Of a stretch of 6,151 nucleotides of DNA, positions 1 to 6,151 are shown piece after piece (the first letter of the stretch is position 1; each line of letters opens with the position of its first letter). Source of the stretch: Clostridia bacterium (GTDB lineage: Bacteria > Bacillota > Clostridia > Oscillospirales > Acutalibacteraceae); contig JAFZOE010000019.1 of NCBI GenBank assembly GCA_017552845.1, forward strand, positions 1-6,151, in the 5' to 3' direction. Position numbers and translations under genes: made by a program. The notes below the pieces were generated by a model. That model was not told the DNA's origin. It worked only from the letters and a program-made list of their open reading frames with translations, and did not search any database.

Positions 1-2
1 AT

Positions 3-776
3 CTCAACGACAATCATCCGCTTCATCTTTTCGACGTATACTATCCCGAAAATACAGTCGGCCAGCTACCTGTGATCATTGATATTCACGGCGGCGGGTG
101 GATGTATGGCACGAAGGAATTAAATAAAATCTACTGTCTTAATCTGGCAAAAAGAGGATATGTTGTTTTCAATTTAAGCTATCGCCTTGTGCCCGAGGTG
201 ACGGTATATGAGCAACTGCGTGATGTTATGAGCGCTCTTGATTTTATTTCACTTCATCTCGATGAATATCCTTGCGACAGGAACAGCATAATGCTTACCG
301 GAGACTCTGCGGGAGGAATGCTCGCAAGTTACTGCGCCGCTCTTCTCGACAGCGAAAAACTCAGAGATGTATTCAAAACCGCCAATCCCGGAATCAGGAT
401 TAAGACGCTTCTGCTTACATCGCCTGTTGCGAGCGCGAAGAAAAAGGGAATTATCGGTTTTTACACAAAAAAGATGTGGGGCAAAAAAATCAAAAACGAG
501 GCAGGGTATAATTACATGAATTTTGATGAAATTGCTCCACTCGCCGATTTTCCACCCACCTGCCTTATCACAAGCAGCGGAGACACGCTCGGGCTCAAGC
601 AGACGCTGGAGCAGGCGGAAGTGCTTAAAAGCAAAGGAACTGAAGTTCTGCTTCTCAACTACCCAAAATACGACGGTGTGGATCTGCCGCACGTTTTCAG
701 CGTACTTGCCTCAGAGAGCAAAGCCGGCATTGACGCCATCGAGAAAGCTATGTGCTTCTTTGAGAAACACATCTAA
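3..776 (+). CDS. HSL-family alpha/beta hydrolase (esterase/lipase), 5'-truncated by window edge
   Basis: This is the C-terminal 257 residues of a carboxylester hydrolase of the hormone-sensitive-lipase type, which hydrolyses short acyl or acetyl esters. The frame is open to the left edge, so the true start lies outside. A GTG at 72 sits just before the oxyanion motif and is not a believable start, because the frame upstream already reads as family sequence (DVYYPEN, then VIIDIHGGGW). Visible motifs are the oxyanion-hole HGGGW (codons near 87-101), the nucleophile motif GDSAGG with its Ser codon at 306-308, the probable acid Asp in SSGDTLG (582-584), and the probable catalytic His in LPHVF (690-692). 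The triad therefore looks complete. HSL esterases are usually about 300 residues, so perhaps 30-60 are missing, including any signal peptide. The gene ends with TAA and is convergent with the ceramidase-like gene. The natural substrate cannot be read from the sequence; deacetylation of sugars or xenobiotic esters are both possible. Confidence 0.9.
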   Translation, partial: LNDNHPLHLFDVYYPENTVGQLPVIIDIHGGGWMYGTKELNKIYCLNLAKRGYVVFNLSYRLVPEVTVYEQLRDVMSALDFISLHLDEYPCDRNSIMLTGDSAGGMLASYCAALLDSEKLRDVFKTANPGIRIKTLLLTSPVASAKKKGIIGFYTKKMWGKKIKNEAGYNYMNFDEIAPLADFPPTCLITSSGDTLGLKQTLEQAEVLKSKGTEVLLLNYPKYDGVDLPHVFSVLASESKAGIDAIEKAMCFFEKHI

Positions 777-804
777 CGATAATACATAACCAGACACTGA
801 TTAC

Positions 805-834
805 AACAGCCCGTATCGTCTGATACGGGCTGTT
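805..834. terminator. Perfect 13-bp hairpin terminator between convergent genes
   Basis: The arms AACAGCCCGTATC (805-817) and GATACGGGCTGTT (822-834) are exact reverse complements around a four-base loop (GTCT). The hairpin lies 29 bases after the plus-strand esterase stop and 24 bases beyond the minus-strand ceramidase-like stop. On the plus strand the stem runs into the T-rich TTAATTTAT, which fits an intrinsic terminator. On the minus strand the following bases (GTAATCAG) are not T-rich, so termination in that direction is less certain. The position suggests it serves both genes. Confidence 0.8.
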
Positions 835-857
835 AATTTATAATCAGAAGCTATATT

Positions 858-2696
858 CTACTGTTTTACTTCAACATTAAGAAGGGTTCCGAAGCCTTTT
901 ACGATATCGGATGCGCTTTCATCGGAGACGGTCATAAGCATTGAGTTAGCGATTTCGTTGCCGCCGTCACCATTATAGATCAGAAGAGGAGTGAGGATAC
1001 CCTTGGTGGCAATCGTATCGGGCAGATTATAGCCGATGGCATCATTTGTAAGTCCCATGACAAGCAGCTGCTTGTCTTCATCACCCGAGGCCTCTCTGAC
1101 CATATCTTCAAGAGTTCTGTATTCCCAGTCTTTTCCGCTCCAGGACTGAGCGCCTGTCCATTTGGTTGAACCTTCATAGCCCTCTTTGGTGCCGTAAACG
1201 CAGGCGGGCGAAAGCTCGCCGGGAACGGTAATAAAAGCAACCTCGTCGCCGAGCTCGATGTAGCCGAGCTCAACCATAATACCGTATCCGCTCTCAGCGG
1301 TGGATGAGCGCACTGCATTGAATCCGAGAATTCCGGTAGCGGCGCCGACTTCCATAAGACCGAAATCGCAGTCAAGAAGAATCTCGGTAGCCTTGATATT
1401 TAAAACAGGAGAAACTTCTTTCTTTTCATTGATTGCATCAATTACAAAATGAGCGAGTGAATATCCTTTTTTATACATATCGCCGAAACCGGGTTCACAG
1501 CCTTCATATAGCTCCGCCGTGACCTCTTCGCCGTATCTCTCAACCCATTCATCCCTAGTCAGAGCCTTTGAAGCGGCCCACTGCTCTGCATCCACGCCTA
1601 TTTCGACATCCGCCGTGGATACGCCGGCCTGAGTGCCCTGAATAAACAGGAAGTCATAGCCCGCATCCTTCATGGCGAGTTTCATATAATAGGGATAATC
1701 GCAATCGGTCATATGAGTATTCTGAGCGTTGGCGGAGACGGGATGAGCGCCGATATTTGAAACAATGGTCTTTTTGCCGCTGTCGGATTCGAAAATGAAA
1801 GACGAGAATCTGTTCTGCGTTTTAGCGCCGCTGTTGAACTTATCCCTGACGCCGTCGGCTTCTTCGGTATTGAAGAATGAAAGGCTGCCGCTTTCCATAC
1901 CGGAGAATGCGCGCTCAACTGCGTCCGAAGCTTTATCGACAAGCGTATCATGCATATCCTCTTCGAGAGTGAGTAAATACTGACCGGGTATGAAGCGTTT
2001 GAAAAGGTTGGCAACAAGAACACTGACTATCCTCTTCCAATACATTCCCTGAATATCAAGGCCTGCGTGGCAATGTGTTGCGCTGACTGTGCAGGAAAGA
2101 ATATCGTCATGAGTAATTCCGTAACGGCTGAGTTTTTTCTCAACGCCTTTTCTGATATCGCGGCAGGTCATATTTGTAATACCGACTCCGTCCGCGCTTA
2201 TCATAATGATAATGTCATTTATACCGTTGCCGTTTATATCGCAATCGTTGGAAAGAACCAGCACATTTACATTCTGGCCGGAATATATCTTATCAATTTC
2301 GGCTTGATAACCGCCGCCGCTGTGCCATCTGTCGAGGCAGTATCCGTCGGGATCGGGGTTGCCCTGTGCGTCGCGGCGCCATTTCTCGGGAATAATGCTG
2401 TTATCGGCAAAGCCTGCTTTCCAGCCGGTTCCGTTGACCTTTCCGTCAGTTCCCGGATAGAAATAATCACTCTCACTGACTTTATAGTCCTTTGCGTTTT
2501 TTATGCCAAAGCGGATATTGATTGCGGTTAGGGCGGCAAAGATCCCGTCCTGAACAACGCCGAAAACATTATCAACGGCGTGCTCAAAGAATCCGTATCC
2601 CTCCTTGCCTTCGCCTGCGGCAAATGCGCTGACGGACGAAATTGCAATCATTACAGCAGAGAGAATTACTGCGGTTGTTTTTTTCAGAATTTTCAT
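858..2696 (-). CDS. Exported neutral/alkaline ceramidase-family protein
   Basis: This 612-residue protein has the motif order of the neutral/alkaline non-lysosomal ceramidase family: zinc-dependent hydrolases that split ceramide into a sphingoid base and a fatty acid. Residues 1-27 are a standard signal peptide (KK charge, hydrophobic core, cleavage likely after AFA), so it acts outside the membrane. Family-like landmarks are the domain start WKAGFADNSIIP (92-103), SATHCH (205-210; compare TATHTH), NIGAHPVS (314-321; compare NFAxHPTS), QGTQAGVS (353-360; compare GDVSPN with its catalytic Ser), VPGELSP (491-497) and GLTNDAIGY (548-556). Likely metal ligands are H208 and/or H210, H318, E494 and a Tyr near 556; S360 is the candidate nucleophile. 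The serine motif is degenerate. There is an extra 60-residue N-terminal stretch, a DCDINGNGIND loop at 151-161 and nine cysteines. The ATG start is supported by GGGGGT (2709-2704) seven bases upstream. The gene lies 54 bases after the hydrolase gene and probably shares its transcript. Family membership is likely; activity on ceramide is not shown. Confidence 0.8.
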   Translation of the reverse strand: MKILKKTTAVILSAVMIAISSVSAFAAGEGKEGYGFFEHAVDNVFGVVQDGIFAALTAINIRFGIKNAKDYKVSESDYFYPGTDGKVNGTGWKAGFADNSIIPEKWRRDAQGNPDPDGYCLDRWHSGGGYQAEIDKIYSGQNVNVLVLSNDCDINGNGINDIIIMISADGVGITNMTCRDIRKGVEKKLSRYGITHDDILSCTVSATHCHAGLDIQGMYWKRIVSVLVANLFKRFIPGQYLLTLEEDMHDTLVDKASDAVERAFSGMESGSLSFFNTEEADGVRDKFNSGAKTQNRFSSFIFESDSGKKTIVSNIGAHPVSANAQNTHMTDCDYPYYMKLAMKDAGYDFLFIQGTQAGVSTADVEIGVDAEQWAASKALTRDEWVERYGEEVTAELYEGCEPGFGDMYKKGYSLAHFVIDAINEKKEVSPVLNIKATEILLDCDFGLMEVGAATGILGFNAVRSSTAESGYGIMVELGYIELGDEVAFITVPGELSPACVYGTKEGYEGSTKWTGAQSWSGKDWEYRTLEDMVREASGDEDKQLLVMGLTNDAIGYNLPDTIATKGILTPLLIYNGDGGNEIANSMLMTVSDESASDIVKGFGTLLNVEVKQ

Positions 2697-2750
2697 TTCT
2701 CTTACCCCCGGAATAATAATTTCAGCGGATATTTCTTTTTGGAATCGCTT

Positions 2751-3572
2751 TTATTCGCCAAGAACTTCAGCCACTTCTTCCGTGAATTTCTCGGGATCAT
2801 CGCTTACAAACATATGGGTGCTGTCAGGGAAACGAACTGCGTTGAACGGAGCAGAGATGTGCTCCTTATACCAGTCGGCAAGTTTCGGGGAGAACAGAGA
2901 ACCGGGATCGGCATAGAAATAGGTAACCGGAACGGTAATCTTCTCCACAGCGTCGCGGTTATCCTGGAGAGTCATTGACGCCGCAAGGCTTTTAAGCACG
3001 GATTCATCGCAGCCGGAGAGCGTTTTCTTAAGCGGCTTTTTAAGCAGAAATCCGGGAATTTTTTTGAGCCTCGGAATAGCACCTATGCAGAAATTCTTAT
3101 ACTGAGCGTAGAACTTCTTCCCCGCTTCGCGTTTCATATCTTCGGCAGTATAATTGCCCTGATACAGGCCGAGTTTCCAGTCATCATCATTGAGCTGTTT
3201 CGGAGTCATATCGCAGAGAACAATTCTCTTGAGAGCGTCGCAACCGAAAAGGCGGACATAGTTCAATACAACACCTGCGCCCATCGACCAGCCGAGCAAT
3301 GAGACGTCGGAGAGCTGAAGCCCCTGAATAAGCTCATTCAGGTCTGAAGCGAGCGTTTCCATGGTCGGATTACCGCTGTTTGCTTCCTTGCTTCCGCCGT
3401 GGCCGCGGTGATCGTAAATAATGCACCTGGCCTTATCCTGCAGTAATTCTGCAGGTTTCTCATAGGATTCGTGAGAGCCGGTCCAGCCGTGCATCATAAT
3501 CAGCGTATCCGGGCCGTTTCCCTTATCTTCATAATAAAGCCTTTCTCCGCTCTTGAGAGTGAAATAACTCAT
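2751..3572 (-). CDS. Cytoplasmic alpha/beta hydrolase
   Basis: This 273-residue single-domain alpha/beta hydrolase resembles the broad haloperoxidase/esterase/lactonase group. Strand beta-3 and the oxyanion loop appear as LIMMHGW (24-30). The classic IIYDHRGHGGS segment is at 51-61, the nucleophile elbow GWSMG at 94-98 (Ser96), the probable acid Asp222 in YADPGS, and the catalytic His253 in DSTHMF. A helical lid lies roughly between 125 and 205. It has no signal peptide, so it should be cytoplasmic, unlike both neighbours. The start is set at 3572 because AAGGAGG lies seven bases upstream and the protein begins directly with the family's first strand; the same frame stays open back to 3743 but that extension overlaps the rhamnosidase gene and lacks family sequence. 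It follows the rhamnosidase gene by 91 bases and precedes the ceramidase-like gene by 54. The substrate cannot be predicted: an ester, lactone or thioester are all possible. Confidence 0.88.
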   Translation of the reverse strand: MSYFTLKSGERLYYEDKGNGPDTLIMMHGWTGSHESYEKPAELLQDKARCIIYDHRGHGGSKEANSGNPTMETLASDLNELIQGLQLSDVSLLGWSMGAGVVLNYVRLFGCDALKRIVLCDMTPKQLNDDDWKLGLYQGNYTAEDMKREAGKKFYAQYKNFCIGAIPRLKKIPGFLLKKPLKKTLSGCDESVLKSLAASMTLQDNRDAVEKITVPVTYFYADPGSLFSPKLADWYKEHISAPFNAVRFPDSTHMFVSDDPEKFTEEVAEVLGE

Positions 3573-3579
3573 GGTTTTT

Positions 3580-3586
3580 CCTCCTT
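3580..3586 (-). promoter_or_regulatory. Strong Shine-Dalgarno site of the alpha/beta hydrolase gene
   Basis: On the minus strand AAGGAGG occupies 3586-3580, seven bases before the ATG at 3572. It is an essentially perfect anti-16S match and decides between this start and the longer open frame beginning at 3743. Confidence 0.88.
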
Positions 3587-3606
3587 GATTACCATCTTGA
3601 ATATTG

Positions 3607-3646
3607 ATTATAAATAATATTAACCCCATAAACACAGGTTTGTCAA
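3607..3646 (-). promoter_or_regulatory. Possible internal promoter before the alpha/beta hydrolase gene
   Basis: In the 91-base gap between the rhamnosidase stop and the hydrolase start, the minus strand shows a perfect -35 hexamer TTGACA (3646-3641). It is followed after 18 bases by TAATAT (3622-3617, four of six matches). A perfect TATAAT also occurs at 3612-3607, but 28 bases from the TTGACA, too far for normal pairing. The stretch is clearly more AT-rich than the coding DNA. The elements are suggestive, and would let the hydrolase and ceramidase-like genes be expressed without the rhamnosidase; no start site can be proven from sequence alone. Confidence 0.4.
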
Positions 3647-3663
3647 CTCTGTAATCGTTCACT

Positions 3664-6027
3664 TTAACCGGCAGATTCAAAAAGCAGACTTGTATCCGAC
3701 TGTGCTCTGACAGAAAAGACTGCAAAACCGTTTTCGGCTTCAATGAAATCTATGCTGTCGGCATCCGTAAACTGATTATCATAATATATTACGCTGTTAT
3801 TAAGTCTGACTGTCTGACCGGCAGAATACGGTATATAAACAAGAGCTGTAGTATCCTTCGGAATGGAAGCATCAAGTATAAACGTTCTGTCGGTTTTGGT
3901 CTCAGTGACTTTTATATATCCTTTAACGGACGGAACAACGCATTTCACAGTATCCGGTTCACTGAGCTGAGGCTTGATAATGAATTCATCATATCCCGGT
4001 TTTGAGGGCCTTATTCCAGCGAAATACTTGCTCATTATCACAAGCGGTCCGCCCGTCCAGGCGTGATTTGATGTGCCTGTCGCCTTATCCCAGTTTTCCC
4101 AAAGAGTGGAATAATCCTCTTTGATCATCGAATCATATCTTTTAAGCATTCTGGACCTTGCAACATTATATTTATCCATGCGGCAAAGAGCTTCGAGAAC
4201 ATAGAATTCCATATACGGGCTGGAATTGAAAGTATTTGAAAGAACGGAAGTGATCGCTTCGTATTTATCCTCCCCTGCTATTCCTGAAATCACAGCCAGA
4301 GCATTCGCCCTGTCATCGGGAGAAATCACACTGCCGCTTTTATAACCTTTACCTGTCCAAAGAGATTCATAGCCTGTTTTGATTCTGCTCTTTTTAGCTG
4401 AAATATCATCGCAGTTTTTGGCGAGAGCATCAGCCATATTCTCAATACACGAAAGTGCATAATAATACCAGGCATTCTCAATACCGGCAACATCGGCAAA
4501 GTTGCCCCAATCCAGCCAGTCCCAGGAGCCTTCACGATGCCCGACAAGATTATCGTCACCGATGCTCCAGAGATTCACATATCTGACTGCCGCATCATAG
4601 ACCGAACTCAGGAAATCGATATCTCCGGTATACATGTAATAAGTCCAGAATCCGCAGATTCCGGCAAGCTGCTGTGCCGGCAGTTCAAAGAAGCCGTCTG
4701 TAGAAGGAACTACTGTCTGCAGAACGCCGGATTCGTCAACATGACCGAGCATTGAGGCAACGCCTTTCTGATAAAGCAGATAAGCATTCGCATCAAGCGA
4801 ATACATTGTCATATTCATTTCATTGGTGACATCGCCCCACCACTGCGCTCTTTCTCTGTCGGGACAGTCCATATAATTATCGCGCATGGTGACATAAAGA
4901 GTGCGGAGAGATTTTTGCCAGAGGGCATTCAGCATCTCATCCTTGCATTCAAACAATCCTGAAAACTCGGTGTTATATCCCGTTTCCCTGTATTTAAGCT
5001 CAAGGATTTTAACACCCGCAGGGATTTCATAAGTGATATGCTGACCGTTGAACCAGCCGAGAGCCTCGAATTCCTGCTCGCCGTCTTTAGTAAAATAAGT
5101 ATCGCTGACCGATCCAAGCCAGGTGTTTTCAGTCAGGATTCTTATCTTTTTCCCTGCTTTTGATTCGATTTTCAGATAAGGAGTGCACTGAGCATTATAA
5201 GGGATATCGAGCGTGATTATCCTGTTGATAAGCATCGTTTTGCCTTTATAATCCGTAGAATTCAGATAATCTTTCAGGCCGAAATCTTTGAGCAGAGGAA
5301 TTCCGCGGGGATAAAGCATACCCCAAGGAGCGCTGCCGCCGACACCGTATTCCGATGCGTTTTTCCAGGAGCTGTCATCATAATCAGGAGAAAGCCATTC
5401 GCCGATTTCATTTCTTGCGTCATAATATATATTCGATTCGGGAAGCCTGTAATTCGGTTGTGATGCGCCTGTGTCTTTGAGATATGCTGTATTACGATGA
5501 ACCTTCCAGCCTGCGTCGGATATGATATCCCCCGCCTCAAACAAGAATCCGGCCTTTCTGCTGTCCGTATTCGAAAAGCTTGTATTTTTGCCCCAATACC
5601 AGACGAGAGCGCAGATTATATTCCTACCGCTCTTGAGATAAGGAGCAATATCGACCGTGTCATAATAACTGTCATTCGCAGTCGGCCCTCTTTTGACGGA
5701 GCCTTCAAACACGACAGTTTCACCGTTGATATAGAGCCAGTATCTTGAATCGGCTGAAATGAACGCGTTAAGCTTTTCGGGCACAGAAGAAAATTCAACG
5801 CTCTTTCTGAAGCACATCCACACGTTTTCTTCACTTCCGTCGGATGAATCCCAGATATACTTCGCCGACCAGTCGGTTTTAGGCTCGGTATTGATACGGG
5901 TATAGGGCACTGGGCTTTCGGGAATAGTATAGACATTACTGAATAACGATTTCGTATTGAACCCTCCTCCGAAAAGACTTGAAAAGAGCGCGATAATTGC
6001 AAGAAAAAACGAAATGATTCTGTTCAT
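3664..6027 (-). CDS. Exported GH78-type alpha-L-rhamnosidase
   Basis: This 787-residue glycoside hydrolase should release terminal alpha-L-rhamnose, with inversion, from plant glycosides or polysaccharides. Residues 1-20 form a hydrophobic export signal after MNR; the cleavage site is unclear and there is no lipobox Cys. Next come a beta-sandwich at about 50-170 (SADSRYWLYINGE, YYDTVDIAPYLKSG), a second beta region at about 260-350 of the bacterial rhamnosidase type (KIRILTEN), the (alpha/alpha)6 catalytic domain at about 355-665 and a C-terminal beta domain from 672 (GIRPSKPGYDEFIIKPQL). The hallmark DCPDRERAQWWGD lies at 387-399: D387, E392 and D399 correspond in spacing to the acidic residues D567, E572 and D579 reported for Bacillus RhaB. 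E644 in TLWENW matches the conserved Glu region near the domain end, followed by NHAWTGG. Thus the catalytic set appears intact. The length is at the compact end for GH78, which often reaches 900 or more. The ATG is supported by AAGGTGA (6040-6034). The exact aglycone is unknown. Confidence 0.92.
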   Translation of the reverse strand: MNRIISFFLAIIALFSSLFGGGFNTKSLFSNVYTIPESPVPYTRINTEPKTDWSAKYIWDSSDGSEENVWMCFRKSVEFSSVPEKLNAFISADSRYWLYINGETVVFEGSVKRGPTANDSYYDTVDIAPYLKSGRNIICALVWYWGKNTSFSNTDSRKAGFLFEAGDIISDAGWKVHRNTAYLKDTGASQPNYRLPESNIYYDARNEIGEWLSPDYDDSSWKNASEYGVGGSAPWGMLYPRGIPLLKDFGLKDYLNSTDYKGKTMLINRIITLDIPYNAQCTPYLKIESKAGKKIRILTENTWLGSVSDTYFTKDGEQEFEALGWFNGQHITYEIPAGVKILELKYRETGYNTEFSGLFECKDEMLNALWQKSLRTLYVTMRDNYMDCPDRERAQWWGDVTNEMNMTMYSLDANAYLLYQKGVASMLGHVDESGVLQTVVPSTDGFFELPAQQLAGICGFWTYYMYTGDIDFLSSVYDAAVRYVNLWSIGDDNLVGHREGSWDWLDWGNFADVAGIENAWYYYALSCIENMADALAKNCDDISAKKSRIKTGYESLWTGKGYKSGSVISPDDRANALAVISGIAGEDKYEAITSVLSNTFNSSPYMEFYVLEALCRMDKYNVARSRMLKRYDSMIKEDYSTLWENWDKATGTSNHAWTGGPLVIMSKYFAGIRPSKPGYDEFIIKPQLSEPDTVKCVVPSVKGYIKVTETKTDRTFILDASIPKDTTALVYIPYSAGQTVRLNNSVIYYDNQFTDADSIDFIEAENGFAVFSVRAQSDTSLLFESAG

Positions 6028-6033
6028 CTGAAT

Positions 6034-6040
6034 TCACCTT
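6034..6040 (-). promoter_or_regulatory. Shine-Dalgarno site of the rhamnosidase gene
   Basis: On the minus strand AAGGTGA (6040-6034) lies six bases before the ATG at 6027. It supports that start, which also gives a complete export signal at the protein N-terminus. Confidence 0.75.
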
Positions 6041-6071
6041 GTAAAGCGGAATTGTCAATTACAGACCGAAA

Positions 6072-6092
6072 GCCCTCTCGGAATGAGAGGGC
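6072..6092 (-). terminator. Hairpin terminator after the partial right-edge gene
   Basis: GCCCTCTC (6072-6079) and GAGAGGGC (6085-6092) are perfect reverse complements with a five-base loop. Read on the minus strand, the GC-rich 8-bp stem is followed by TTTCGGTCTGTAATT, a modest T-rich tail, and starts nine bases after the TAA at 6103-6101. This fits an intrinsic terminator for the upstream gene and makes the rhamnosidase the first gene of its own transcription unit. The tail is short, so read-through is possible. Confidence 0.72.
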
Positions 6093-6100
6093 ATAAATGG

Positions 6101-6151
6101 TTATCTGTCTATATACTTACAGGCGGCGAGGGCAGCGACGGCGCCGTCAGC
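6101..6151 (-). CDS. C-terminal end of a probable thioredoxin reductase-like protein, partial
   Basis: On the minus strand the last 16 codons before TAA (6103-6101) read ADGAVAALAACKYIDR. This closely resembles the C-terminus of NADPH-dependent thioredoxin reductases, where a GDGAxAAxxAxKYI helix contributes to the FAD site. Of the other two minus-strand frames, one begins with a stop codon and the other gives a proline-rich peptide without family resemblance. The stop lies nine bases before a hairpin terminator, as expected for a real gene end. The protein would be a cytoplasmic flavoenzyme unrelated in function to the carbohydrate genes downstream. With only 16 residues, the identification is tentative; another two-dinucleotide-binding flavoprotein is possible. 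Confidence 0.55.
   Translation of the reverse strand, partial: ADGAVAALAACKYIDR

Noticed and set aside
249..692. A 147-codon minus-strand open frame opposite the HSL esterase.
   Set aside because: The plus strand encodes a complete catalytic triad in family order here; the antisense product shows no motif and is a by-product of codon bias.
2067..2531. A 154-codon plus-strand open frame opposite the ceramidase-like gene, with some hydrophobic stretches.
   Set aside because: It lies wholly antisense to a gene with clear family motifs and has no recognisable domain; its hydrophobicity is explained by reading the opposite strand of that gene.
2697..2750. Possible terminator between the hydrolase and ceramidase-like genes.
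   Set aside because: Only a four-base pairing (AGCG with CGCT) is present, without a GC-rich stem or T-tract, so read-through is more likely.
3437..3455. Perfect 7-bp inverted repeat CCTGCAG-TAATT-CTGCAGG inside the alpha/beta hydrolase gene.
   Set aside because: It encodes ordinary protein sequence (PAELLQD) of the domain, has no T-tract and no repeated copy elsewhere in the window, so it is most likely chance.
3573..3743. A 57-residue N-terminal extension of the alpha/beta hydrolase, starting at an ATG at 3743.
   Set aside because: It overlaps the end of the rhamnosidase gene in another frame, crosses the AT-rich promoter-like gap, and has no family sequence. The ATG at 3572 has a perfect ribosome binding site.
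6028..6060. TTGACA at 6058-6053 (minus strand) as the -35 box of a rhamnosidase promoter.
   Set aside because: A partner -10 at normal spacing would fall on the ribosome binding site and imply a leaderless transcript; the bases there (TGAATT, GAATTC) match TATAAT poorly. A nearby TGTAAT lacks a -35. The real promoter could not be placed.

Overview
The window looks like chromosomal DNA of a Gram-positive, probably anaerobic gut- or rumen-type bacterium of the Clostridia. The clues are medium GC content, strong AAGGAGG-type ribosome binding sites, short intergenic gaps, simple export signals without lipoboxes, and a polysaccharide-degradation gene content. The taxonomic assignment is an inference from style, not from a marker gene.

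Layout from left to right: (i) bases 3-776, plus strand: the 3' part of an HSL-type alpha/beta hydrolase (esterase/lipase), cut by the left window edge; (ii) bases 805-834: a perfect 13-bp hairpin between two convergent genes, most likely a shared terminator; (iii) bases 858-2696, minus strand: an exported protein of the neutral/alkaline ceramidase family; (iv) bases 2751-3572, minus strand: a cytoplasmic alpha/beta hydrolase with a strong ribosome binding site that fixes its start; (v) bases 3573-3663: an AT-rich gap with promoter-like elements; (vi) bases 3664-6027, minus strand: an exported GH78-type alpha-L-rhamnosidase; (vii) bases 6072-6092: a hairpin terminator on the minus strand; (viii) bases 6101-6151, minus strand: the last 16 codons of another gene, whose C-terminal sequence resembles thioredoxin reductase.

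The rhamnosidase, hydrolase and ceramidase-like genes run in one direction with gaps of 91 and 54 bases and no convincing terminator between them. They may be co-transcribed, with an additional internal promoter before the hydrolase. A plausible but unproven reading is a small degradative locus: an exported rhamnosidase removes terminal L-rhamnose, an exported ceramidase-family hydrolase cuts an amide-like bond, and esterases remove acyl groups. Known family motifs explain every full-length gene. The least conventional item is the ceramidase-like protein, which keeps the histidine and PGE motifs but has a degenerate serine motif, an inserted Asp/Asn/Gly loop and nine cysteines. I saw no tRNA, rRNA, CRISPR array, insertion sequence or phage feature, and no gene-free stretch over 300 bases.
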